Part shown: piece by piece, positions 8,426-17,104 of the stretch | Layout of the letters: each line of letters starts with the position of its first letter | How positions within the stretch are numbered: position 1 is the first letter of the stretch | From: M3007 sp040397785 | GTDB taxonomy: Bacteria; Bacteroidota; Bacteroidia; Chitinophagales; Saprospiraceae | Direction: 5' to 3' | Assembly: GCA_040397785.1 (NCBI GenBank) | Contig: JBBAVI010000007.1 | Location: forward strand, 1 to 64,000 | Length of the DNA stretch: 64,000 nt | The notes under the pieces: generated by a model | Told to the model about the DNA's origin: nothing | Databases searched by the model: none | Seen by the model: only the letters and a program-made list of their open reading frames with translations | Program-made: the position numbers and the translations under genes

Positions 8426-9190
8426 ATGAAAAAACCATTCGTTCTCTCCGGCGGTGGTGCCCGCGGATTTGCACATTTAGGCGCTATAAAGGCCCTGAAA
8501 GAACAGGGCTATGAACCTTCTGCGATTGCCGGCGTAAGCGCCGGAGCTTTGGTAGGCGCCTTTATTGCGGCCGGTATGGAACCAGAAGTAGTGCGTGCCC
8601 TGTTTATCGACCAAATCAAACTCAGCAAAATGCTACGCTGGAATTTCCTGAAACAAGGGCTGTTTACCATGGATCAATTAGGCAGTTTTATGCAAAAAAA
8701 CCTGCCTTTTACCCATTTTGAACAATTGCCAATCCCGTTCAAAGTCAGTGTGACAGATTTTAATACAGGCACACAAACCGTTTTTGAGTCCGGGCCGATT
8801 ATTCCGGCGGTGCTGGCGTCTTGTAGTATTCCAGCCATTTTTCCACCCTTTGTAATCGGGGAGGGCGTGTATGTTGATGGTGGGCTGGCAGATAACATGC
8901 CCGTTTCTTTGTTTTCAGAGGCACTTGAAGATGTGATTGCAATACACGTCAATCCGATGCCACCCCATCATCCCAAGGATTCGCTTGCCCGCATCATCGA
9001 CCGCGCCTGGCACTTAAGCACGCGCATAGGAATATTGCAATCGGCCCAAAAAGTACATTTATTCATTGAACCATCCGAATTGGTCACTTTTGGTATGTTT
9101 GAGGCTAATAAACTACCCGAAATTTATCAACACGGGTACGATTATACCCAGGTGTTGTTGCAATCAAAAAAAGCGGAAATCAAGGAATAA
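8426..9190 (+). CDS. Patatin-like phospholipase (RssA/NTE family)
   Basis: 254 residues. The oxyanion motif 'GGGARG' (9-14), the nucleophile elbow 'GVSAG' (S38) and the catalytic 'DGG' (D151) form a complete Ser-Asp dyad. No signal peptide is present, so this is a short cytoplasmic member of the RssA type, hydrolysing acyl esters of phospholipids. It lies 61 bp after the phosphoesterase gene on the same strand and may share its transcript. The following DUF3667 gene begins shortly after its stop. Confidence 0.9.
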   Translation: MKKPFVLSGGGARGFAHLGAIKALKEQGYEPSAIAGVSAGALVGAFIAAGMEPEVVRALFIDQIKLSKMLRWNFLKQGLFTMDQLGSFMQKNLPFTHFEQLPIPFKVSVTDFNTGTQTVFESGPIIPAVLASCSIPAIFPPFVIGEGVYVDGGLADNMPVSLFSEALEDVIAIHVNPMPPHHPKDSLARIIDRAWHLSTRIGILQSAQKVHLFIEPSELVTFGMFEANKLPEIYQHGYDYTQVLLQSKKAEIKE

Positions 9191-9232
9191 TTGCTTGACT
9201 TGCCTACCTTTCGTGCCAGAAACACACCTATC

Positions 9233-10402
9233 ATGTCTATGGAACTCGATCAGGAAACACCCGATCTTTGCTTAAACTGCGAAAAACCACTGCCACCTAA
9301 AGCCAAATTTTGTCCGCATTGTGGACAAAAAAACAACAATGGCAAAGTGCGCATGAAGGAATTGCTCAAACGCTTTTGGAGCCACTTTAGTCACTTAGAC
9401 AGTAAGGTGGTTAGGGCTATTTGGCAATTGATGATTCCAGGAAAGGTAACAATTGAATATTTTAAAGGCAAGCACAAAAAATACCCGCATCCGGTCCAGT
9501 TTTTTTTTGTGGTAATGTTCTTTTTTCTGTTGATTTTTAATAAACAAATTGGCGATAAAGAATTTTCTTTCAATAACTTAGGCACTAATTTCAATTTCAC
9601 TTTTAACCTGAAAGAAAAGGAAAACAAAGATGAACTAACCAGCGAAATGGTACTTGAGTCGTTGAAATATTCGGCAAAAAAACACAGTTATTTGCGCGCC
9701 TACGATCAATTACCCGCTGACTTAAAAAACAAGGAAACTGTACGCGCCCTCGATTCTGTTTTATCAACCGTTTACAAAAAAGAAAACCGTAATCTACTTC
9801 ATGTTCAACATGTTACTGACAGCATAGCCTTATCCAGCGGGGATTCGATTAATTTAAGCGACGATTCGGTGAAAATGAATTTACTCACCTTTAAATCAAA
9901 AATCGCGTTAGACGATCTTTTCAACCTAACCCCCGATGAAATTATTGAAAACTATGGGGTAAAGGGCTTAATAGAACAGGTTTTATTAAAACAAAGCTTA
10001 AAATCTTTTAAAAATCCGCAGGGACTGGTACATACGTATATCGGTAGTTTTGCCTGGACCATTTTGGCCTTAATTGGCTTGATGGCCTTGATATTACACC
10101 TATTTTATTACCGACAAAAGCGCTATTATGTAGAGCATTTTGTCTTCCTGATGCACCAGCATTCAGGGGCCTATTTGATGCTCGCCCTAGCGTTGTTGTT
10201 AAGTTCCCTTTTCCCCTTAGGCCCCATTTGGATTGTTCTTTTTAGCTGGATCGGAATTGCTATGTGGTTGGCCTTGCACAATTATTATCGGCAAAGATGG
10301 TGGATGACCACCCTCAAATGGCTCTTGTACGTGTTAATTTACGCGATTAGCTTTAGTCTTTTATTTTCTATCAGTTTGCTCCTGGCACTTTTTCTGTTTT
10401 AA
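9233..10402 (+). CDS. DUF3667 zinc-ribbon membrane protein
   Basis: 389 residues from the ATG at 9233; an earlier TTG at 9191 is less likely. An N-terminal zinc ribbon has two CxxC knuckles ('CLNCEKPLPPKAKFCPHCG'). The conserved family block 'IPGKVTIEYFKG' and a first membrane segment follow at about residues 85-105. A charged soluble loop of roughly 180 residues comes next, and then three to four C-terminal membrane helices. The role of DUF3667 proteins is unknown. A paralogue of the same order of domains lies at 44060-45115; the soluble loops differ much more than the zinc-ribbon and IPGKVT blocks. Confidence 0.88.
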   Translation: MSMELDQETPDLCLNCEKPLPPKAKFCPHCGQKNNNGKVRMKELLKRFWSHFSHLDSKVVRAIWQLMIPGKVTIEYFKGKHKKYPHPVQFFFVVMFFFLLIFNKQIGDKEFSFNNLGTNFNFTFNLKEKENKDELTSEMVLESLKYSAKKHSYLRAYDQLPADLKNKETVRALDSVLSTVYKKENRNLLHVQHVTDSIALSSGDSINLSDDSVKMNLLTFKSKIALDDLFNLTPDEIIENYGVKGLIEQVLLKQSLKSFKNPQGLVHTYIGSFAWTILALIGLMALILHLFYYRQKRYYVEHFVFLMHQHSGAYLMLALALLLSSLFPLGPIWIVLFSWIGIAMWLALHNYYRQRWWMTTLKWLLYVLIYAISFSLLFSISLLLALFLF

Positions 10403-10404
10403 AA

Positions 10405-10440
10405 GAAAATTCAGCAAAGGCTACACTTCTGCGAATTTTC
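10405..10440 (+). terminator. Hairpin after the DUF3667 gene
   Basis: GAAAATTC (10405-10412) pairs with GAATTTTC (10433-10440), continued by GCA/TGC after a one-base bulge. It begins two bases after the stop codon. There is no strong T tract, so this is only a possible terminator. Confidence 0.4.
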
Positions 10441-10465
10441 CCGTTCTTGGGCCTTGGTTTCGAGC

Positions 10466-11236
10466 ATGATAGTCAATCAAATATTTAACGAGGATTGTAT
10501 ATCCGGTATGCAGCAGCATTTACCGGACGCAAGTGTGGATCTGGTCATTACCGATCCGCCCTTTGGCATTGAGTTTGGCGCAAAACGCGGCAATTACAAC
10601 CGAAAAGCGGGCCGCGTGCTGGAAGGCTACTCCGAGGTAAAAGGGGAAGATTACCTCGAATTTACCCGAGCATGGCTGACCCAGGTCCGCAGGGTGCTCA
10701 AACCCACTGGTAGTTTGTATATTTTTTCGGGCTGGAATTACCTGAAAGACATTCTGATCGCCCTGGATGAACAAGAGTTAAACCTGGTGAACCACCTGGT
10801 TTGGAAATACCAGTTTGGATTGGTTACCACGCGAAAATATGTGACCTCTCACTATCATATTCTTTTTGCCAGCCTCGACGAAAAACAGCGAAAATTTTAC
10901 CCCTATGCCCGTTTTGAAAAAGACGAAAAACACGCGGAGGGTGGCAGCGCACACTATAAAGACAAAGAAGATGTATGGAATATTTCGCGCGAATACTGGA
11001 ACGGCGATGTAAAAACACCTACCAAATTGCCCGCCGAAATCATCCGCAAAATATTGGCCTATTCCAGTCAACCCGGTGATATTGTACTTGATCCTTTCCT
11101 GGGTTCGGGACAAGTAGCGGTAGTCAGCCAAATGGAAGGCCGTCAATACTTAGGCTTTGAACTGGTGCCCGATTATTTCAATTTTGCCCAAAAAAGGTTA
11201 CAAAGCGGTACTTATCGCCTCAAATCAGATTATTGA
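10466..11236 (+). CDS. Solitary site-specific DNA methyltransferase (beta class)
   Basis: 256 residues from ATG 10466. A TTG four codons upstream is the only alternative. Catalytic motif IV 'DPPF' is at 30-33 and the SAM motif 'DPFLGSGQ' is near the C-terminus at about 209-216. That order is characteristic of beta-class N6-adenine or N4-cytosine amino-methyltransferases. No restriction endonuclease or specificity gene is adjacent, so it is likely an orphan enzyme with an epigenetic or phage-protective role. Its last 17 bases overlap the 3' end of xylA on the opposite strand. Confidence 0.88.
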   Translation: MIVNQIFNEDCISGMQQHLPDASVDLVITDPPFGIEFGAKRGNYNRKAGRVLEGYSEVKGEDYLEFTRAWLTQVRRVLKPTGSLYIFSGWNYLKDILIALDEQELNLVNHLVWKYQFGLVTTRKYVTSHYHILFASLDEKQRKFYPYARFEKDEKHAEGGSAHYKDKEDVWNISREYWNGDVKTPTKLPAEIIRKILAYSSQPGDIVLDPFLGSGQVAVVSQMEGRQYLGFELVPDYFNFAQKRLQSGTYRLKSDY

Positions 11237-12563
11237 TCAAATTTTCAAACAATTCCTGCCGTCCACTACGCTGAATGGGTTCGCCATTTGCTTTGGCAAT
11301 GCGCGCTAAATCACTAAGTTTCAATTTGCCATTTTCGAATAATGCGCCATCGCCTTCATCAAAACTGGCATACCGCTCGGCGCGCAAACTGCGATAAGGT
11401 GATTGGGTCAATACCGCATCTGCCACCAACAACGCCCGCGCAAACACATCCATACCACCGATGTGGGCATAGAATAAATCGGCTAAATCCGTAGAATTAC
11501 GCCGTGTTTTAGCATCAAAATTGATCCCGCCGCCCTGGAAACCACCCGCCTCCAGGATCACCAGCATCGCTTCTGTCAATTCGTAAATGTTATTTGGAAA
11601 CTGATCGGTGTCCCAACCGTTTTGATAATCGCCCCGATTGGCATCTATGCTGCCCAACATGCCTGCATTGGCCGCAATTTGCAACTCATGCTGAAACGAA
11701 TGCAGGGCTAAAGTGGCGTGATTTACTTCAATATTCAGTTTAAAATCCTTGTCCAGCTCATAATTTTGCAAAAAACCGATAACCGTTGCAGCATCAAAAT
11801 CATACTGGTGCTTGCTCGGTTCCATGGGTTTGGGTTCAATAAAGAAGGTGCCTTTAAAGCCTTGTTTACGGGCATAATCTTTGGCGATGTGCAGAAAACG
11901 CGCCATATGATCCATTTCCCGCTTCATGTCGGTATTTAACAAGGACTGATAACCTTCCCTTCCGCCCCAAAACACGTAATTTTCGCCGCCTAGAGCAATC
12001 GTGGTATCCAAAGCATGCTTCACCTGCGCCCCCGCGTGTGCGACCACCGCAAAATCGGGATTGGTGGCAGCCCCGTTCATGTAGCGCGGATGGCTGAATA
12101 AATTGGCGGTACCCCACAACACTTTCACCCCAGAAGCAGCCATTTTTTCTTTGCCATATTCTGCAATGGTTTTCAGGCGGCGCTCGCTTTTAACCAAGGT
12201 ATCAGATTCCGCGATAAGGTCGAAATCATGGAAACAAAAATAGGGGATGCCCAATTTGGTAATCAACTCAAAAGCTGCATCCATTTTATCTTTTGCCTGT
12301 TGCAAGGCATCTTTTGCCTGCAACCAGGGAAAGTTTTTCGTACCCGGACCAAATGGATCGCCCCCCGTGCCACAGAGGCTGTGCCAATACGCTACTGCAA
12401 ATTTGAAATGCTCCTGCATGGTTTTGCCCGCAACCAACTGGCGGCCATTATAGTATTTGAATGCCAAAGGATTATCTGAACCTTTGCCTTCAAAAGGAAT
12501 CACGCCGATACCTTTAAAATATTCGGTTGCACCCAGGGTTAAGTGTACAGTAGCGTTGGACAT
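11220..12563 (-). CDS. xylA: Xylose isomerase
   Basis: 447 residues, full length for class II xylose isomerases. It converts D-xylose to D-xylulose with two divalent metals. Visible hallmarks are 'YFCFHDFD' (catalytic His and Asp), 'VFWGGREGYQ' and 'FFIEPKPMEPSKHQYDFD', which carries the metal-binding Glu and the conserved Lys. It is the last gene of the minus-strand run ACMSD-like, xylB, xylA, 36 bp after xylB. Cytoplasmic. Confidence 0.97.
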   Translation of the reverse strand: MSNATVHLTLGATEYFKGIGVIPFEGKGSDNPLAFKYYNGRQLVAGKTMQEHFKFAVAYWHSLCGTGGDPFGPGTKNFPWLQAKDALQQAKDKMDAAFELITKLGIPYFCFHDFDLIAESDTLVKSERRLKTIAEYGKEKMAASGVKVLWGTANLFSHPRYMNGAATNPDFAVVAHAGAQVKHALDTTIALGGENYVFWGGREGYQSLLNTDMKREMDHMARFLHIAKDYARKQGFKGTFFIEPKPMEPSKHQYDFDAATVIGFLQNYELDKDFKLNIEVNHATLALHSFQHELQIAANAGMLGSIDANRGDYQNGWDTDQFPNNIYELTEAMLVILEAGGFQGGGINFDAKTRRNSTDLADLFYAHIGGMDVFARALLVADAVLTQSPYRSLRAERYASFDEGDGALFENGKLKLSDLARIAKANGEPIQRSGRQELFENLINNLI

Positions 12564-12599
12564 GTTTTTATCTTTTTAATATTACTAAAAGCGGTTGAT

Positions 12600-14090
12600 T
12601 TAGAGCATTTTACGCAAATGGATTACCCAATCTAGATAGGCTTCCTGGTATTGCTCTACAGCGGTTCGGGGCTCATATACTTGCATTAACTCCAGCGCAC
12701 CCATTGCTTCTGAAGGGTCTGACCATAAGCCAATACCTACACCAGCGGCAAGCGCGGCTCCTGCTGCACCAGTACTACGCAACACTTCGATGCGGCAATG
12801 CAGGAGGTTGGCGATTGTTTGAGCAAATATAGCAGATTGAAATAAATTGTCGTTCCCGGCCCGCAAAACGGATACGTCCAGTCCAAGGGTTTGCATCACT
12901 TGGGCGCCATACACAAAGGAGAAAGCGATGCCTTCTAAGCCTGCCCGGTAAAAATGCGGGGCCAGATGTCGATTGAATTGAATGCCCAAATATTGCGCCC
13001 CCACATCGCGGTTGCCCAACATGCGTTCTGCCCCGTTGCCAAAGGGTAAAATGCGCAAACCTTCTGATCCAATGGCAATTTGTGCCGCTTGCACCTCCAT
13101 TTCAGCATAAGTAGTGCCTTGGGAAGCAAAAAATTGCCGCGTCCATCGGTGTTGAATACCCGCGCCATTGATGCACAATAATACACCAATACGCGGCGCA
13201 TCGGGCTGGTGATTCACATGGGCAAAACTATTTACCCTTTGATATGGATCACCTACGGGCTTATCTACCACACCATAAATTACCCCAGAAGTTCCGCCCG
13301 TAGCGGCTACTTCACCTGGTTTTAAAGCATTCAAAGACAAGGCATTATTCGGTTGGTCGCCCGCGCGGTAGGTGACTGGAGTGCCCGTAGGAATGCCTAA
13401 TTCAGCGGCAATAGCTGCCTGAACGCGCCCTTGCAAGCCAAAAGCAGGCAAAACAGGGGGTAAAAGCGCCGAATCAATTTCATAATGGCTCAACAACTGC
13501 TGCGCATGGGAATGCGCCTTAAAGTCCCATAATATCCCTTCCGATAACCCGCTGATGGTGGTGCCCATTTCCCCCGTGAAACGGTACGCAATATAATCGC
13601 CCGGCAGCATCGCCCACCGAATACGTTCATACAAAGCGGGTTCGTTTTGCTGCACCCAACGCAACTTGGAGGCTGTAAAATTGCCCGGTCCATTTAGGTA
13701 GTGTACCATGCAATAGGGCGCACCTAAGGCATCCATAGCCTCCCTGCCAATTTCCACGGCCCGACTATCGCACCAAATAATGGCAGGGCGCACCACCTTG
13801 CCTGCTGCATCTAAGGTGACCAAACCGTGCATCTGGTAGGAAATACCGATCGCGCGCACCTGGGTTGCATCTAAACCACTGGTTTTAAACAATTTATGGA
13901 CAACTTCAATTACGTAATCCCACCAAAGCGCAGGGTCTTGTTCCGCCCAGCCAGCATGCGGTGCTGCAATATCCATTTCCGTATCGGGCGCTTGCGCCAT
14001 AGCGCACACTTTTTGCGTTTGCACATCCACCAAAGCGGCTTTTATGGAGGAGCTACCAAGGTCTATGCCAAGTAAATATCCGTTTCCCAA
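12600..14090 (-). CDS. xylB: Xylulokinase
   Basis: 496 residues of the FGGY kinase family. The N-terminal phosphate-binding motif is 'GIDLGSSSIKAALVD', the catalytic-base region is 'TYRAGDQPNNALS', and the second ATP motif region is 'VAATGGTSGV'. It phosphorylates D-xylulose to xylulose 5-phosphate for the pentose phosphate pathway. The start must be TTG at 14088-14090: in this frame the upstream gene's stop lies only 12 bp away and no ATG intervenes before the phosphate-binding motif. It is tightly spaced with both neighbours, consistent with one transcript. No xylose transporter or regulator gene is next to the pair. Confidence 0.95.
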   Translation of the reverse strand: MGNGYLLGIDLGSSSIKAALVDVQTQKVCAMAQAPDTEMDIAAPHAGWAEQDPALWWDYVIEVVHKLFKTSGLDATQVRAIGISYQMHGLVTLDAAGKVVRPAIIWCDSRAVEIGREAMDALGAPYCMVHYLNGPGNFTASKLRWVQQNEPALYERIRWAMLPGDYIAYRFTGEMGTTISGLSEGILWDFKAHSHAQQLLSHYEIDSALLPPVLPAFGLQGRVQAAIAAELGIPTGTPVTYRAGDQPNNALSLNALKPGEVAATGGTSGVIYGVVDKPVGDPYQRVNSFAHVNHQPDAPRIGVLLCINGAGIQHRWTRQFFASQGTTYAEMEVQAAQIAIGSEGLRILPFGNGAERMLGNRDVGAQYLGIQFNRHLAPHFYRAGLEGIAFSFVYGAQVMQTLGLDVSVLRAGNDNLFQSAIFAQTIANLLHCRIEVLRSTGAAGAALAAGVGIGLWSDPSEAMGALELMQVYEPRTAVEQYQEAYLDWVIHLRKML

Positions 14091-14102
14091 TGTTCGAGGT
14101 GA

Positions 14103-15095
14103 TTATTCCCCGTGCAACCAGGCCAGGGTATTTTTGTAAAATATTTTCTCCACAATAGATTCTGGCAGGTTCATTTTTTCAATCGAAGCGCCAATTTCTA
14201 GATCACCCAACGGAAAAGGATAATCCGAACCCAGGCAAACTTTATCCTCACCCGCCGTTTCCAGCACATAGCGCAACAAAGCCGGGTCGTGGGTGGCAGA
14301 ATCTACCCAAAATTTGCCCAAATAATGTCGGGGAGGCAGTGCATTGTCTACGGCCACCAAATCTGGCCGACAATCAAAACCATGTTGTACGCGTCCAATG
14401 GTGGGTAAAAACGACCCGCCCGCATGCGCAAAACAAAACCGCAATTTGGGCAAACGCTCCATCACCCCGCCAAAAATAAGCGAACATACTGCCCGGCTTG
14501 TCTCGGCTGGCATGCCCACCAACCAAGGCAACCAATACTTTTTCATGTCGGATTCCCCCATCATTTCCCAGGGATGAATGAGCACAGCCAAATCAAGTGC
14601 CTGACAAGCCTCAAAAATGGGGAAAAACTGCGGCTCGCTCAGGTTCAACTGGTTTACATTCGATCCGATTTGGATTCCTGGAAAGCCAAGCGCTTTGATG
14701 CGCTCCAACTCCTGAATGGCCAAATCGGTATCCTGCATAGGAATGGTGCCTAAAGCAAGATAATGCTCCGGATAATCATCTACAACGCCTGCCAAATGGT
14801 CGTTTAAATACGCCGACAAGTGCAAACAATCGGCCGGTTTGGCCCAATAAGAAAACATCACAGGAATCGTGCATACGATTTGCAAAGGCGTATTAAACTG
14901 CGCATATTCCTCAATCCGAATGACCGGATCCCAGCAGTTGCGCTCTATTTCCCGAAAAAAAGCATCCCCTTTCATCATGCGCGCAAAGCCCGGACGATGG
15001 TGATCAAGGTGAATAAAATCGCCATACCCGAACTTGTCGCCGAAATTGGGTAGTTTTTCCGGCAATAAATGGGTATGCATATCTATTTTTAACAT
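14103..15095 (-). CDS. Aminocarboxymuconate-semialdehyde decarboxylase-like amidohydrolase
   Basis: 330 residues of the amidohydrolase-2 family. Zinc ligands H7 and H9 ('DMHTHLLPE'), a third His in 'LIHPWEMMG', a catalytic His in 'FCFAHAGGSF' and Asp in 'GSDYPFPLGD' match ACMSD enzymes. These decarboxylate 2-amino-3-carboxymuconate 6-semialdehyde in the kynurenine route of tryptophan breakdown. The HPW-MMG block is especially characteristic. It is the first gene of the xyl run, 12 bp before xylB, an unexpected partner. No other kynurenine-pathway gene is in the window, so a related decarboxylase or lactonase activity on a sugar acid cannot be excluded. Confidence 0.82.
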   Translation of the reverse strand: MLKIDMHTHLLPEKLPNFGDKFGYGDFIHLDHHRPGFARMMKGDAFFREIERNCWDPVIRIEEYAQFNTPLQIVCTIPVMFSYWAKPADCLHLSAYLNDHLAGVVDDYPEHYLALGTIPMQDTDLAIQELERIKALGFPGIQIGSNVNQLNLSEPQFFPIFEACQALDLAVLIHPWEMMGESDMKKYWLPWLVGMPAETSRAVCSLIFGGVMERLPKLRFCFAHAGGSFLPTIGRVQHGFDCRPDLVAVDNALPPRHYLGKFWVDSATHDPALLRYVLETAGEDKVCLGSDYPFPLGDLEIGASIEKMNLPESIVEKIFYKNTLAWLHGE

Positions 15096-15152
15096 TATCC
15101 TGGATTTTAGGTATCGTGTTTTGTAACAAAAAAGGATTTCAGGGTAAATAGA

Positions 15153-16952
15153 TCAGGATTTAATCAGTTTCCCAGATAAAACCCTTGCACCACAAGAAAT
15201 TTTATATGCATAAATTCCAGATGATAAGTAACTTAAATTTACTTTATACAACTGACGCACCCCAGGTATGATGGTTTGACTAAACATGGTTTTCCCTTCC
15301 ATATTTAGGATCTCTATCAAAGTTTTGCCCCCGAAATTTTGCAAATCAAATACAGCAGTTTCCTGTACCGGGTTCGGATAAACATTTACACTCGATAAAA
15401 CGGGTGTTTGCGTGGACACTGGCGCTTGCCACAGCAAAGCCTGGTTTACAGCACCCAGCGCATCCACCCTTCCCCAACCAAAAGAATGGTTCGGTTGTGC
15501 AGTGCCAATACTTGGTCCACAATTGATCGAATCGCCAAAATAAATGGCCGTTTGTTCAATGATATTTTCGATATCCTCCACGTGGCCCGCTAATTCCGGA
15601 CGTGCCGACAGCATCAAAGCTACCAATCCAACTACGTGCGGGCCAGCCATGCTGGTGCCACTAAAACTTGAGTAGTTATTGTTAGGAGTGCTGGAACGCA
15701 CATCGAGTCCAGGCGCTGAAACATTGGGTTTCATTCGGTTGCTGCCATCCACCAATACCGGTCCGCGGCTGCTAAAATCGGCAATGCCATCATCAATACG
15801 GGTAGCGCCTATACTAAAGCTTTCCTCAAATTGAGGAGGTACCGTGCTGGTAGTACCACACCAAGGACCGCTATTTCCGTTGGAAACCACCACCACAACA
15901 CCAGAAGCTTTGAGGTTGACAATCGCAATGCGCAGTAAATCATTGACCAAAGAATCGGTACAGCCTTCCTCAGAAGAACAGTACCAGGAATTATTGATCA
16001 CATGCGGCGCTTTTGCAGGATCCGGATTTTGTCCGTCCAATTCAGTAGGTGCCAAAAACCATTCAAAACAACCCAAATAGGTAGAAGGTCGGCCCCAATT
16101 GCGGTCCATATTGCGGCATCCAACCCATTTTGAACCAGGTGCAACACCGATCATGTTGCCCATGCCATCATCGCCGGTCATCGTGCCCATTGTGTGTGTA
16201 CCGTGGCTGTTGTCATCACAAGGTACTTGGGATGATAAGCCACAGGGATTTGCACCGATTGGATTGCCGAGGCTGTCTAAGTATTGCGAACTCACGGTCT
16301 TAATCGCATCGTGCCAATTGTAGTTATGGTTGCCCGAATTTGTTCCAGCATCCCAGCCACGATAATGCGGTTGAATAGCAGGGTGCGTCCAGTCGTAACC
16401 CGTATCAGCTCCTCCAACAGTAATACCCTGACCGGTATAACCCAATGCCCATACCTCAGGGGCGCTTATTTTAGCAACACCCCATTCAATTTGCATCCGG
16501 TCTTGCGCAGGAGTGTTTGTACTTTCTTCCTGAAAACCAGCATCAAATTTCACCCAGGGGTCGGCGCCCATCCAGGCAACTTCAGGTAATTCGGCTAATT
16601 GGCGCGCGAGTTCACCGGTTGCCTGATCGACTGCGATTGCATTGACAATCAACAAACTATTGGCATTAAATCCTTTGGTTTGCAATAATTTGTTGGCGCG
16701 CGCTTGTGTGCGTGCGAGGGTGGCTTCCAATTGACGGTATACAAATTCGGCTTTTGCTAGTTTGGTTGGAAGCATTTGAGCGGCCTGTACATCGGCCTGC
16801 TCCTTAAAAACAACCAACATATCTGCCTTACCACCATTTTTGAATTGCTCCTGCAATGCTGGTGCACATTTTTGTTGATACATATTAACTTGTGCAGTAG
16901 CAAATGTTTGTACCAACACAAATAAAATGGAAAACAGTGCGATTCGTTTCAT
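15153..16952 (-). CDS. Secreted subtilisin-like (S8) serine protease with T9SS tail
   Basis: 599 residues. The signal peptide (1-20, ending 'ATA') and an inhibitor-I9-like propeptide (about 25-125) precede an S8 catalytic domain. The triad is D183 ('GADTGYDWTH'), H250 ('DNSHGTH') and S434 ('GTSMAGPHVVG'). The C-terminus is a type A T9SS sorting domain ('VNVYPNPVQET' to 'SGKLIKS'). It is likely an extracellular protease exported by the same route as the M36 enzyme at 1574-4873. It lies 57 bp upstream of the ACMSD-like gene on the same strand, probably as a separate unit. Confidence 0.94.
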   Translation of the reverse strand: MKRIALFSILFVLVQTFATAQVNMYQQKCAPALQEQFKNGGKADMLVVFKEQADVQAAQMLPTKLAKAEFVYRQLEATLARTQARANKLLQTKGFNANSLLIVNAIAVDQATGELARQLAELPEVAWMGADPWVKFDAGFQEESTNTPAQDRMQIEWGVAKISAPEVWALGYTGQGITVGGADTGYDWTHPAIQPHYRGWDAGTNSGNHNYNWHDAIKTVSSQYLDSLGNPIGANPCGLSSQVPCDDNSHGTHTMGTMTGDDGMGNMIGVAPGSKWVGCRNMDRNWGRPSTYLGCFEWFLAPTELDGQNPDPAKAPHVINNSWYCSSEEGCTDSLVNDLLRIAIVNLKASGVVVVVSNGNSGPWCGTTSTVPPQFEESFSIGATRIDDGIADFSSRGPVLVDGSNRMKPNVSAPGLDVRSSTPNNNYSSFSGTSMAGPHVVGLVALMLSARPELAGHVEDIENIIEQTAIYFGDSINCGPSIGTAQPNHSFGWGRVDALGAVNQALLWQAPVSTQTPVLSSVNVYPNPVQETAVFDLQNFGGKTLIEILNMEGKTMFSQTIIPGVRQLYKVNLSYLSSGIYAYKISCGARVLSGKLIKS

Positions 16953-17104
16953 AGTTTCAGATTTTTTATCACCTTAGCATGACTTTGGACGCTCAAGCGC
17001 TTGTCTGCTGAATTTTGGCCGTAAAGTACGCCGTTCGACGAAATAGAATAAGCAAAAATGAGCAAATGCCCTAACTATCTCCTTGCTAATGTACCTTTAC
17101 CGCG

